From the NCBI GenBank assembly GCA_000434055.1, contig HF999648.1, forward strand, positions 81,597-145,596: DNA of 64,000 nucleotides, read 5' to 3'. Under the pieces are notes generated by a model. The model did no database searches and had not been told where the DNA came from. It saw nothing but the letters and a program-made list of their open reading frames with translations. Made by a program: the position numbers and the translations under genes. Below are positions 25,710 through 33,325 of this stretch, piece after piece (the stretch's first letter is position 1; each line of letters opens with the position of its first letter). The DNA is from Ruminococcus sp. CAG:488 (lineage in GTDB: Bacteria > Bacillota > Clostridia > Oscillospirales > Acutalibacteraceae).

Positions 25710-28339
25710 CACAAAACACCTCCGTTTGTGGCAAAGGCAAATCGTGAATCGTACTTCTTGTTTGATGAATTTACATCCTTGCCGTCAATCGTAATGCGGT
25801 TGACAACGTTCATTGATACCCTATCGGCAACCTTGTCAACGAGCATATCCATCCACTCGGTGTTGTTCTGCAACGGGAGGATAGCCTCCGCTCCGGCTTC
25901 ACCGGCAATAACCGCCTGACCTCTGCCCGGGTTATTTACAATACCGCCTTTTGCAAGACGGGGAAGATGAGCGTAAGGAATATTAAATCCCAAAGAGCTG
26001 CCGCCATAGGTCGGTACCCAGTTTGGAATTTTAATGCTGAATGAATTCAGCTTTGAAACGATATTGTTTATCGTACGCTCGACAATACCGATAACACCGT
26101 TCAGAGCGTCTTTCATTCCCTGTTTTATACAGTCAAATTTTCTGCTCCACCATTCTTTTTTGAACACATAACCGATATGTGCATTCCAAAAAGCTTTAAT
26201 TCTTGCCCATGTATCTTTTACGGTGTTCAAAATCAAATCGGAGTTAATTGTTTCACCTGTTTTAAATGCTTTGATTCCGGAAAGTATAAGGGCTAATCCG
26301 AGCGGTAAGCTTACACCAGTCGCGCAAAGCAATACGCCAACGACTATTGCTCCTGCGTTTAGCAAGTACATTTTGACTTTGTCCATGGTGTTTTCAATGG
26401 AAGTTTTCATTTTTTCCCAATCAAGAGCTTCGTCGGATTTGATTGCACGAACTCCCTCTATAATCAGACCGACACCGAGAGGTATGCCAACACCTGAACA
26501 GCAGAGTAATACACCAACAACCATCATCAAGACGCCTGTAATTATATTTTTTACTTTCGTTAATGCGGTTTCGATATGAGTTTTAATTGCTTCCCAATCA
26601 AGTGTTTCTTCCGATCTGATCGCCTTAATCCCTTCAACGATTAAGGCAATGCCAAGAGGCATGCCTACGCCCGTCGTAAGTAACATTATTCCGAGAACAA
26701 TAAGAAAGGACTTCAAAATTACTTGCTTGATTTTATCCAGTACGACCTCAATTTTTGCTTTTATACCGTCCCAATTCAAGGCTATTGCGGTTGCTATCAT
26801 TGCAACACCTAAAACAATTAAAGCGATTCCCAACGGATATTGCTGAGCAATGCACAGGATAATTCCCAGCGCCAAAAAAGCAGTACCTGCAATTCCCATT
26901 ATGGCAGAAATCATTTTTTGCGCTTCTTCGGATAATTGACTCCAATTTCCCAAGGCTTTCGCTTCAAGGACTATACCCGCAATAAGGCAGGCAATGCCCA
27001 TAGGATATTGCCCCAGTGCAAGTAATATCAAGCCTATTGCAATCATCGCCCAACCTGCAATAATCATAAGTTCGTTAAGGTGTGCCTTGATATTTTCACA
27101 TATCTGTTCAAACTTTCCGCCGCTGACATCGGGAAGATCAAGCAATGCGGCAGGGCTTTCTGACTCAGTATCTGCTGCATTCAGATTATTTGCTGACTGA
27201 ACATTCTTTTCATCAAACGACGCAAGCTGTAAATTTGCTTCTTTCGTCGCCTTTGCATTTTTCTTTGTAGCTTCAGTTTGCTTGTTAATCGCCTTTGCAT
27301 TGTACTGTGCCGCCATATCAACGCCTGTAAGCACCTTGACGAACAGATTTAAGTATGCAAAGGCATATTTCAGCCAATATACCACCCGTTCTATTACGGG
27401 AGCTAAAGCGTTTGCAAATGCACCTTTCATAGCGGTTACGGTATTGTTAAGCTCCTCATTGTCGGAAAGGACCTGACGAATAGCATTCTTTACGGCATAG
27501 AATCCCGCTTGTGCGCCGAAAATTGCAAGCGTATATTTTGCCATGCTTTTTACTGCGCTTTTCATGCTTGCACCGAGCTTTTTGGCACCGGAATTCGCCG
27601 TATCAAAACCGCCTTTTGACGAGCGTTTAAATTTGCCTGCACTGGCTATGAGTGCGTCATGCTGCTTTTTAAGCTTCTGATATTCCCTGTTTGCGCTCAA
27701 TGCATCCGAGCCGTCAATGCCTTTCTTCGCTGCCAATTTCGCCGTTTTCTGCTCAATCGTCTGCATTTTTGCTTTGACCTTTTCAAGTGTCGCTTCGTAC
27801 TGCTCGGCATTCTTGATTTTCGAAACAAAATCATCACCTGCGACCGTGCCGGAAACATCGGAATTGATTGATTTAATATCGTCTTTCTGCTGTTTTTCGG
27901 CAGCCTTGATCTCTGCTTGTCTTTGTCTTTCAAGCTCCTTTTGCTGCTTTTCGGCAGCTATTTTTTCTTGTTTGGCTTCATATTCGGAAATAGCCTTGTT
28001 GAGATTGTTTTGCTCTGCCACAAGATTTTTTGTTTGTTCCTCCTCCAGCTTGAGAAGGTTAACAACCTGTTCCTCCGTTTCTGCCTTTGGAAGCAGTTCG
28101 TCTGTCTGAGCTTGTATTTTTTCAACCTCTGCGTTGATTTCTTCAAGTTTTTTCTTTGCTTTTGCAAGCTGAGAATTATTTATAATCTCAATCGGATTTG
28201 TTTTTATATTCAGGCTTTCTGCAATGCTTTCAAGATGCTTTTTAGTGCCGTTACACATCTTATCGACATCTTCCAAGCCTTTTTCAAAGCCCTTGGTATC
28301 GAGTTTCGTTTCAACTCTTATTGAACCGTCCGCCGCCAT
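25709..28339 (-). CDS. Tail tape measure protein
   Basis: 876 aa. The first 240 residues are charged coiled coil (KQQKELERQRQAEIKAAEKQQ). The middle (about 400-720) holds roughly five tandem hydrophobic units of 60-70 residues with the pattern VGVLLxxxGVxxPLGLALIxxGIKA followed by LDWExxK. The C-terminus has GGIVNNPGRGQAVIAGEAGAEAILPL, a classical tape-measure end motif. It sets tail length and is ejected into the host envelope. It is the longest gene of the prophage after the tail-tip gene. Confidence 0.92.
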   Translation of the reverse strand: MAADGSIRVETKLDTKGFEKGLEDVDKMCNGTKKHLESIAESLNIKTNPIEIINNSQLAKAKKKLEEINAEVEKIQAQTDELLPKAETEEQVVNLLKLEEEQTKNLVAEQNNLNKAISEYEAKQEKIAAEKQQKELERQRQAEIKAAEKQQKDDIKSINSDVSGTVAGDDFVSKIKNAEQYEATLEKVKAKMQTIEQKTAKLAAKKGIDGSDALSANREYQKLKKQHDALIASAGKFKRSSKGGFDTANSGAKKLGASMKSAVKSMAKYTLAIFGAQAGFYAVKNAIRQVLSDNEELNNTVTAMKGAFANALAPVIERVVYWLKYAFAYLNLFVKVLTGVDMAAQYNAKAINKQTEATKKNAKATKEANLQLASFDEKNVQSANNLNAADTESESPAALLDLPDVSGGKFEQICENIKAHLNELMIIAGWAMIAIGLILLALGQYPMGIACLIAGIVLEAKALGNWSQLSEEAQKMISAIMGIAGTAFLALGIILCIAQQYPLGIALIVLGVAMIATAIALNWDGIKAKIEVVLDKIKQVILKSFLIVLGIMLLTTGVGMPLGIALIVEGIKAIRSEETLDWEAIKTHIETALTKVKNIITGVLMMVVGVLLCCSGVGIPLGVGLIIEGVRAIKSDEALDWEKMKTSIENTMDKVKMYLLNAGAIVVGVLLCATGVSLPLGLALILSGIKAFKTGETINSDLILNTVKDTWARIKAFWNAHIGYVFKKEWWSRKFDCIKQGMKDALNGVIGIVERTINNIVSKLNSFSIKIPNWVPTYGGSSLGFNIPYAHLPRLAKGGIVNNPGRGQAVIAGEAGAEAILPLQNNTEWMDMLVDKVADRVSMNVVNRITIDGKDVNSSNKKYDSRFAFATNGGVL

Positions 28340-28885
28340 TTAACCACCTCCAAACAGAGCGTCAAACTCATCAATTTTTTCCTGTTCCTCCGTTGATATT
28401 CTCTCCGGAAGCTTCAACCGTTCCTGCGCCTCAGCCATTTTTGACCGCTGTATAGGGTCTTTGATTTCGTTCAAATCATAATTCCTGATTTCACGCACTC
28501 TCGACAGTATGCAATGCTTGTCAAGCCCCTGTACAAGATCGTTAAACTTCCACCAGTGCATATTGACCTCATCAAGATCAACCCCGTAGCAGCTTTTAAA
28601 TGAAGCTTCAATAAAGCCCTCGTCCTCGTTTACGTCAAAATCGGGCGGCTCATCTGACTTATTTTCCTGCTTCTGTCCGCAAGTCAAGAAAAGCGAAGCC
28701 TTATCAAGGAACGCCTCACCGTTTTCAAGCGGAACAAAGCCGAACAGCTTATAAATAACCGCTAAAGCTCTTTCCTGATCAGATATGGTATCATCATTGA
28801 TGATCTCGTAGCATTCCTTTGCGACACGGTAATCGGTGTTTATCGGATAAATATCACCGTTGATTTCTGCGTGTGTAGGGTACAC
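28340..28885 (-). CDS. Bacteriophage Gp15 family protein (tail chaperone region)
   Basis: 181 aa, GTG start after AGGTGATTTAAC. Features of the Gp15 family: INTDYRVAKECYEII, a short acidic middle, then MHWWKFNDLVQGL and LSRVREIRNYDL. In related phages this gene and the one before it form the tail assembly chaperone pair ahead of the tape measure gene. No frameshift signal is needed since both frames are separate genes. Confidence 0.85.
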   Translation of the reverse strand: MYPTHAEINGDIYPINTDYRVAKECYEIINDDTISDQERALAVIYKLFGFVPLENGEAFLDKASLFLTCGQKQENKSDEPPDFDVNEDEGFIEASFKSCYGVDLDEVNMHWWKFNDLVQGLDKHCILSRVREIRNYDLNEIKDPIQRSKMAEAQERLKLPERISTEEQEKIDEFDALFGGG

Positions 28886-28886
28886 G

Positions 28887-29366
28887 TTAAATCACCTGCT
28901 TGTTCTTTGCGCTCTTATACTTGTCCTCAATTCTCTTAACAATGGCCTCGTCGGAAAGCCTCATCTTCTCAAGGTGAGATTTTCCGTCAGCCTGCGGACG
29001 GTCAAGCTCATCAAACAAATCATCGAACATTTCAAGATAATTGCTGTCGCCGAAAATTTTCTGACAGCCGCCTTCGCCGAGGAAACCGTCCATCGCCGTG
29101 CGCATCTTGCTGTATGCGTTCTTCCATGCGTTCATTCTGTCACGCTGATTTCTGCTCATAAGGTCATTTTTGCCCTTGCTGTCCTTCTGCTTATCAATGA
29201 TGATAAGACGGGTTTTCAGGTCATTCTGTATCTTGTTGACGTCGTTAAACGCTTTGTCAAGCTTAAACGGCAGTTCAAGGTCACCCAACTGAAAAATAAT
29301 CGTATCTCCGTTGTCATTGACCTGAATTTCATAAAGATCTTTACGCTGAATCCTTAACTGTTCCAT
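28887..29366 (-). CDS. Tail assembly chaperone
   Basis: 159 aa, mostly helical. N-terminal half resembles phage tail assembly chaperones (VNDNGDTIIFQLGDLELPFKLDKAF). Position between major tail protein and Gp15 supports the call. Starts after AGGAGGATATT. Confidence 0.7.
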   Translation of the reverse strand: MEQLRIQRKDLYEIQVNDNGDTIIFQLGDLELPFKLDKAFNDVNKIQNDLKTRLIIIDKQKDSKGKNDLMSRNQRDRMNAWKNAYSKMRTAMDGFLGEGGCQKIFGDSNYLEMFDDLFDELDRPQADGKSHLEKMRLSDEAIVKRIEDKYKSAKNKQVI

Positions 29367-29412
29367 AATATCCTCCTATAAAAAGAAGAGGGAGCATATA
29401 GCCCCCTCCCGA

Positions 29413-29910
29413 TTATGCTGTTGCTCCGACAGTGATAACGCCGCCTGCGACGGTTACATCAACCTCTGTCGGGTCGCCGTTAAATCCGATTTTATACTTG
29501 ATTTTAGCGATTTCGCCGCCTGAAAGATCAAAATCGGAAACTGTTACTGTTGCATTGAACTTCTGACCCTTGCCGGTGCCCGAACCGTCTGTAATGTTCA
29601 TGTTGTAAATATCAACCAAAACTGCGGTTGTTTCACAATCCGAACCCGTTTTCAATCCTCGTCTTATTCCGTCGACATAATCAAAAATCGGATCGTCCTT
29701 GATTGCAGTCTGTTCGATATCCGAAGAAATCTCATAGCTGTCAACCGAGGTTGTCGCATTGTCCTCGTCAACGTATGTTTCCGTTGTGGTTTTCGGATTA
29801 TAGCTTATCGGCAATGACGTTACACCCTTACCGATACGCTTGTAGTCCGGTGATGCCGCCGTGCCGATATTAAGCAGCACCGCCGACTTACTGGATTTTA
29901 CTTTTTCCAT
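29413..29910 (-). CDS. Major tail tube protein
   Basis: 165 aa, beta-rich, with ISYNPKTTTETYVDEDNATTSVDSYE and IKYKIGFNGDPTEVDVTVAGG, typical of clostridial phage tail tube subunits. ATG 29910 has AAGGAG eight bases upstream; GTG 29919 lies too close. It polymerises around the tape measure. Confidence 0.85.
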   Translation of the reverse strand: MEKVKSSKSAVLLNIGTAASPDYKRIGKGVTSLPISYNPKTTTETYVDEDNATTSVDSYEISSDIEQTAIKDDPIFDYVDGIRRGLKTGSDCETTAVLVDIYNMNITDGSGTGKGQKFNATVTVSDFDLSGGEIAKIKYKIGFNGDPTEVDVTVAGGVITVGATA

Positions 29911-29915
29911 TAAAG

Positions 29916-30341
29916 TCACTCCTTATCATAAATTAAGCGGCACTGTATTTGATAGCGGGAATTTTTCAAATCACCCGATATATCAAACAGGTAGCCGCTT
30001 GAAATTGCTTCAATTTTCAAGGGCGTCAAGCCCTCTCTTAATTCAGGGAGATTGTCGGTCTCCGTGCATTTTTCCAACCATTCCTCAAAGTCCTCAAAAA
30101 ATCCGCTGTTGTCAATGTTGTTGCGAACCTCATCGCTGTAGCTGAGACGTGCCGCAAAGGTGAACATAAACTGCCTTTCCGACGAACCGTCGAGATATTT
30201 TTTGCGAATCGTTTCCGACGGCACTTCTTCGACCGAGTATGTGTCGGGGTCAGCCGGGAGGAAATCAACATTGACACGTGCCAGCTCGTTTAAGAACGGG
30301 CAACTCATAATAAACCTTGTTACGCTTTCGATTATTGTCAT
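29916..30341 (-). CDS. Tail terminator / minor capsid protein
   Basis: 141 aa. VNVDFLPADPDTYSVEEVPSE, WLEKCTETDNLPEL and YQIQCRLIYDKE match the tail terminator-like minor capsid proteins of Firmicutes siphoviruses. It would cap the tail tube and join it to the head. Directly overlaps its neighbour upstream. Confidence 0.75.
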   Translation of the reverse strand: MTIIESVTRFIMSCPFLNELARVNVDFLPADPDTYSVEEVPSETIRKKYLDGSSERQFMFTFAARLSYSDEVRNNIDNSGFFEDFEEWLEKCTETDNLPELREGLTPLKIEAISSGYLFDISGDLKNSRYQIQCRLIYDKE

Positions 30342-30772
30342 TTTCTCATAAACGCCTCCGTTGATTTGATTATGTTTTCCTTTTCGTTAATCCAGCACCG
30401 CTCGACCCACCGAGGACCTCTTAACGGCGCACCGTTGTAATTAAGGTCCCGGTCGGTTTTCTCTTTGTTTACGTCGGGTCTGCTCCAAAATCCGTAAGAC
30501 GGGCTGTAAAATGCACCTTTTCCCGTCACGGGGTCAACCATCAGCTTACCGAACCAATGGTATCTTGCGTACGGCGCATCATAGATAATAGCACATTTAT
30601 CCTCAGATATACGAGCCGAATTTTTTAATGCTTCCGACAAAACTGGCACATATGGATCAGCTTTTTTCATTACTTCGCTTGTAAAAAATGCCTGCACTCT
30701 TCCGCCCGGATTTAATCCGTGGTTCTTCAAAATTGTTGCAGCGTCGCTTACATCAATCTTAACCGTAAACAT
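30338..30772 (-). CDS. Minor capsid protein, HK97 gp10-like (Minor_capsid_2)
   Basis: 144 aa from ATG 30772. Motifs QAFFTSEVMKKADPYVPVLSEAL and PYARYHWFGKLMVDPVTGKG are characteristic of this head-tail connector family. The longer frame to 30829 overlaps the preceding gene and lacks a ribosome site. Confidence 0.8.
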   Translation of the reverse strand: MFTVKIDVSDAATILKNHGLNPGGRVQAFFTSEVMKKADPYVPVLSEALKNSARISEDKCAIIYDAPYARYHWFGKLMVDPVTGKGAFYSPSYGFWSRPDVNKEKTDRDLNYNGAPLRGPRWVERCWINEKENIIKSTEAFMRK

Positions 30773-30773
30773 C

Positions 30774-31121
30774 TTACTTGCCCCCGATCGTGATATTATC
30801 AACCTCTGAGCCGCAGATATGCTCCGCAACCGACGTTACCGTTATGACCTGCTCACCGTTTAAATCCTTAAAGGAAGCAATATCGCCATGCTCACCCTTT
30901 ACAATGCGGTCACCGTTGTGTACCGTCCACGATTTACCGTATTCGGCTGTAGTCTCGGGCGACGTGATGATTTTTACATCGGAAACATTTTCAACGCCTT
31001 TATTCGCCGAGGACATACCCACCGAGCCGTACCAGTAAACACCCGATACGACTTGACGGGTATATATATCTTTGAGGTTTTGGGAGGAATGGGAATAGAT
31101 TGTTATTGTGTTCGGAAACAC
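30774..31121 (-). CDS. Minor capsid protein, head-tail joining (Minor_capsid_1)
   Basis: 115 aa, GTG start after GAGGTGATAAT. FPNTITIYSH at the start, VYWYGSVGMSSANKGVENVSDVKIIT and DRIVKGEHGDI fit the head-tail stopper family of phages with this gene order. Confidence 0.8.
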   Translation of the reverse strand: MFPNTITIYSHSSQNLKDIYTRQVVSGVYWYGSVGMSSANKGVENVSDVKIITSPETTAEYGKSWTVHNGDRIVKGEHGDIASFKDLNGEQVITVTSVAEHICGSEVDNITIGGK

Positions 31122-31125
31122 ATTA

Positions 31126-31479
31126 TCACCTCAAAGCCGAATAGCAAAGCCCGGTGCCCGACAGGTAAAGCATCACCTTTCGCCTGAGCTCCGAGCTGTA
31201 TTCATCGGATGTTTTTCTTGTATCACGGTACGATACCGAATGGTCGCCGACACTTTCGCTCGCTTTTATACTCTGTTCCGCCGTTTCCCTCTCCGCATAT
31301 AAGCAGTCAACAGCGGCGCAAACGGCAAGCCTGCGCTTTCTGTCAATCTGTTCATATTTAAGGTTATCGGGGTTCGTGATCAGAGCGTCAACATAAGCTT
31401 CTGCTTCCACGCATAAGCGGTCAAACGTAGTTTTGTCGATATTATTTCCGTGATACTCTTCAACATAGAACTGATACAT
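31126..31479 (-). CDS. Head-tail connector (adaptor) protein
   Basis: 117 aa, helical; RLCVEAEAYVDALI, RLAVCAAVDCLYAE and SSELRRKVMLYLSGTGL match the adaptor proteins encoded right after capsid genes. It overlaps the capsid stop (TAATG). Confidence 0.75.
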   Translation of the reverse strand: MYQFYVEEYHGNNIDKTTFDRLCVEAEAYVDALITNPDNLKYEQIDRKRRLAVCAAVDCLYAERETAEQSIKASESVGDHSVSYRDTRKTSDEYSSELRRKVMLYLSGTGLCYSALR

Positions 31480-32372
31480 TATGTATTACTCGCGGTCGGT
31501 GCGGTACCGTTAACGCTTGCATATACGCCTGCGAGCTTATTTGCATAAACATCGGCGATAGAAACAAGACGGTAGCCGTACTTCCATGCATCGGCGTTCT
31601 GGTTTGCTTCGGGGCTGATGATCTTCGGCTTTACAAGCTTGTTGAACTGAATAAGAGCCGACGGGTGAATGATCATAAAGTTAAGCGGATTTGCGTCCTC
31701 GGGAACACTGTATCCGCCCTCTTTATAATCACCTGTGCCGCTGAGCTGAGTGATCTTATTGTTAAATCTCTTCTTGGGCATCTTGATTATACCTGAGAAA
31801 GATCTGAGAAGCTCTCTCGACTTGGTCGTATCCATATCCTGGATAGAGCCGATAATACCGGGTGTAGCGAGAAGGATTCTTCCCTCATAAGGTACTTCGT
31901 CGTTATCCATGGCGTCATTGGCTGTTCTGATAGCTTCGATAGCCTTTGCGCCCGTGGTGATTGAGGTCGTATAGTCCTTTGAGATGCCCTCCTTGCTCGC
32001 ATACTTGGAAATTCTGAAAGCGTCAAGCTCGGGAACGACCTTTGTTCTCACAAATTCGCCGCCCAATCTGCCGAAGGCAATGCCGCCTGTTTCAATGTTG
32101 TCAAGCTCGTCAACTTGGAACATTCTGCCTCTGTCGAAGTTACATTTTACAGTCTCATATCTGAGCTGTGCATCGCCGTTTACATAGCCGTCGTTACGTG
32201 AATAATCGGCAAGACCGTTCATGTCGAGGATAGGAATTACCATTTCGTTGGCATTATAGCCCTCCCTGACAAGCTCCTGCGCTCCGTCAAGAACGCTTGT
32301 TAATGATGCCTGCTTATACACAAGGTCAAGCATCGTTGAATATTTCTTTGCAAGTGCAATTGAATTTGCCAT
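31479..32372 (-). CDS. Major capsid protein
   Basis: 297 aa with an HK97-type layout but a short N-arm, consistent with a separate scaffold gene upstream. Motifs: NGLADYSRNDGYVNGDAQLRY, RGRMFQVDELDN, GGEFVRTKVVPELDAFR and the P-domain region PLNFMIIHPSALIQ. It follows the scaffold gene by six bases. Confidence 0.88.
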   Translation of the reverse strand: MANSIALAKKYSTMLDLVYKQASLTSVLDGAQELVREGYNANEMVIPILDMNGLADYSRNDGYVNGDAQLRYETVKCNFDRGRMFQVDELDNIETGGIAFGRLGGEFVRTKVVPELDAFRISKYASKEGISKDYTTSITTGAKAIEAIRTANDAMDNDEVPYEGRILLATPGIIGSIQDMDTTKSRELLRSFSGIIKMPKKRFNNKITQLSGTGDYKEGGYSVPEDANPLNFMIIHPSALIQFNKLVKPKIISPEANQNADAWKYGYRLVSIADVYANKLAGVYASVNGTAPTASNT

Positions 32373-32378
32373 GTTTCA

Positions 32379-32957
32379 TTACTCCTTTTTCGTTATTCCG
32401 AAAGCCGCTTCGAGCCTTGCGGTGTCATAATCCTTGTCGTCATGCTCCAATCCGCTCTTATTTCGCTGCGGTTCGTTGCCGAAAAGATACGCCTTACTTT
32501 CCGTAAGAGGCGTTATCTGCTCGGTCAGACCGACAATACTATCATTTTCGACGCTGATTTTTTCCATGTCAATGTGTGGGATTATGTCGTTAACGTCTTT
32601 CGGGTGATATTTGTTCTGAATTTCATTGATAACGGTTGAACGCTTCAACTGCTTTTCGTAATCGGCCTTAAGGCTGTTTACTGTGTTTGTGTTTTCCGCT
32701 TTCAATCGTTCGATTTCTGCCTTCAATTCTGCGTTGTCGCCCGCTTTTTCCTTGAGGGTATCGTATTCGGTTGTTTTCTCGGTCAATGCGCTGTTGACCT
32801 TACCCAACTGCTTCTCAAGGTCCTTGTACTTGTCGGCGCTGACATATTTGTCGGTGGACAAGTCACCAAGTCTGATTTTCGAGTCCTTCGTTTCGGCTTC
32901 AAGCGCCGCATAGGTCTCATCGGATACGATGCCTTTCAAGATTTCAAGATTTTCCAT
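32379..32957 (-). CDS. Capsid scaffold protein (Gp20 family)
   Basis: 192 aa, almost all coiled coil (KYKDLEKQLGKVNSALTEKTTEYDTL), with the N-terminal LKGIVSDETYAALEAE and the C-terminal ARLEAAFGITKKE capsid-binding segment of phage minor structural protein Gp20 scaffolds. It guides capsid assembly and then leaves. Its 5' leader contains tandem hairpin repeats and a structured RNA. Confidence 0.85.
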   Translation of the reverse strand: MENLEILKGIVSDETYAALEAETKDSKIRLGDLSTDKYVSADKYKDLEKQLGKVNSALTEKTTEYDTLKEKAGDNAELKAEIERLKAENTNTVNSLKADYEKQLKRSTVINEIQNKYHPKDVNDIIPHIDMEKISVENDSIVGLTEQITPLTESKAYLFGNEPQRNKSGLEHDDKDYDTARLEAAFGITKKE

Positions 32958-32970
32958 ATAAATACTCCTT

Positions 32971-33065
32971 GTTTTTATGTCCGGTGTCTCCGGCAGTATT
33001 AAGCCTTTTATGTCCCGTGCTCAGGGGTGATCGAGCCTTTTATGTCCGACTGCTCAGCGGTGTAT
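32971..33065 (-). repeat. Three tandem hairpin repeats (32-33 bp period) in the scaffold leader
   Basis: GGACATAAAA recurs three times with periods of 33 and 32 bases. Each copy is preceded by a small stem: CCG/CGG, CCC/GGG and CCGG/CCGG in order along the minus strand. Stem bases differ between copies while pairing is kept, which suggests selection for structure. Confidence 0.6.
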
Positions 33066-33120
33066 ATGAAAAAAGACACCCTTTCGGATGTCTTGAATCA
33101 TTATTTTGTTGCATGAAAAA
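33064..33120. repeat. 57-bp dispersed repeat, prophage copy
   Basis: 54 of 57 bases match 53298-53354, which lies in host DNA 315 bp beyond attR. The unit contains a GAAA-loop terminator and a TTGTTGCATGAAAAA end. Confidence 0.85.
33073..33094 (-). terminator. GAAA-capped terminator 2 in the scaffold upstream region
   Basis: Minus strand AAGACATCC, loop GAAA, GGGTGTCTT, then T6. Nine pairs. A near-identical copy follows the surface protein gene at 53306-53327. Confidence 0.85.
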
Positions 33121-33143
33121 AGCACCTTGATTTCTCAGGGTGC
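33114..33143 (-). terminator. GAAA-capped terminator 1 after the MuF gene RNA
   Basis: Minus strand GCACCCTGA, loop GAAA, TCAAGGTGC (one mismatch) followed by T6. Confidence 0.8.
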
Positions 33144-33297
33144 GAAATTAGCTATACAAGGAAAGTCGCCTGATTGCTCAAGCGACTTCCGGATTTATGG
33201 CTATTTGGCAGGCGTGGCGTTCTCCTGCATCTCTCGGGTTCCCCCTGTCGTTACCATCGGCGTATGGATGCCACGAAATTGTCCACCTCAAATAGCC
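33122..33297 (-). ncRNA. Candidate structured RNA between the MuF and scaffold genes
   Basis: On the minus strand a 99-nt domain (33297-33199) is closed by GGCTATTTG/CAAATAGCC (9 bp). Inside, CGTGGC pairs with GCCACG, GCATC with GATGC, and CCAT/ATGG and GGG/CCC hairpins can form. It is followed by an 11-bp hairpin with a GCAA tetraloop (33163-33188) and then a GAAA-capped terminator. No ORF with a ribosome site exists here. Family not recognised. Confidence 0.6.
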
Positions 33298-33325
33298 TTC
33301 TTATCCTATGTATATTTTAGCACAA

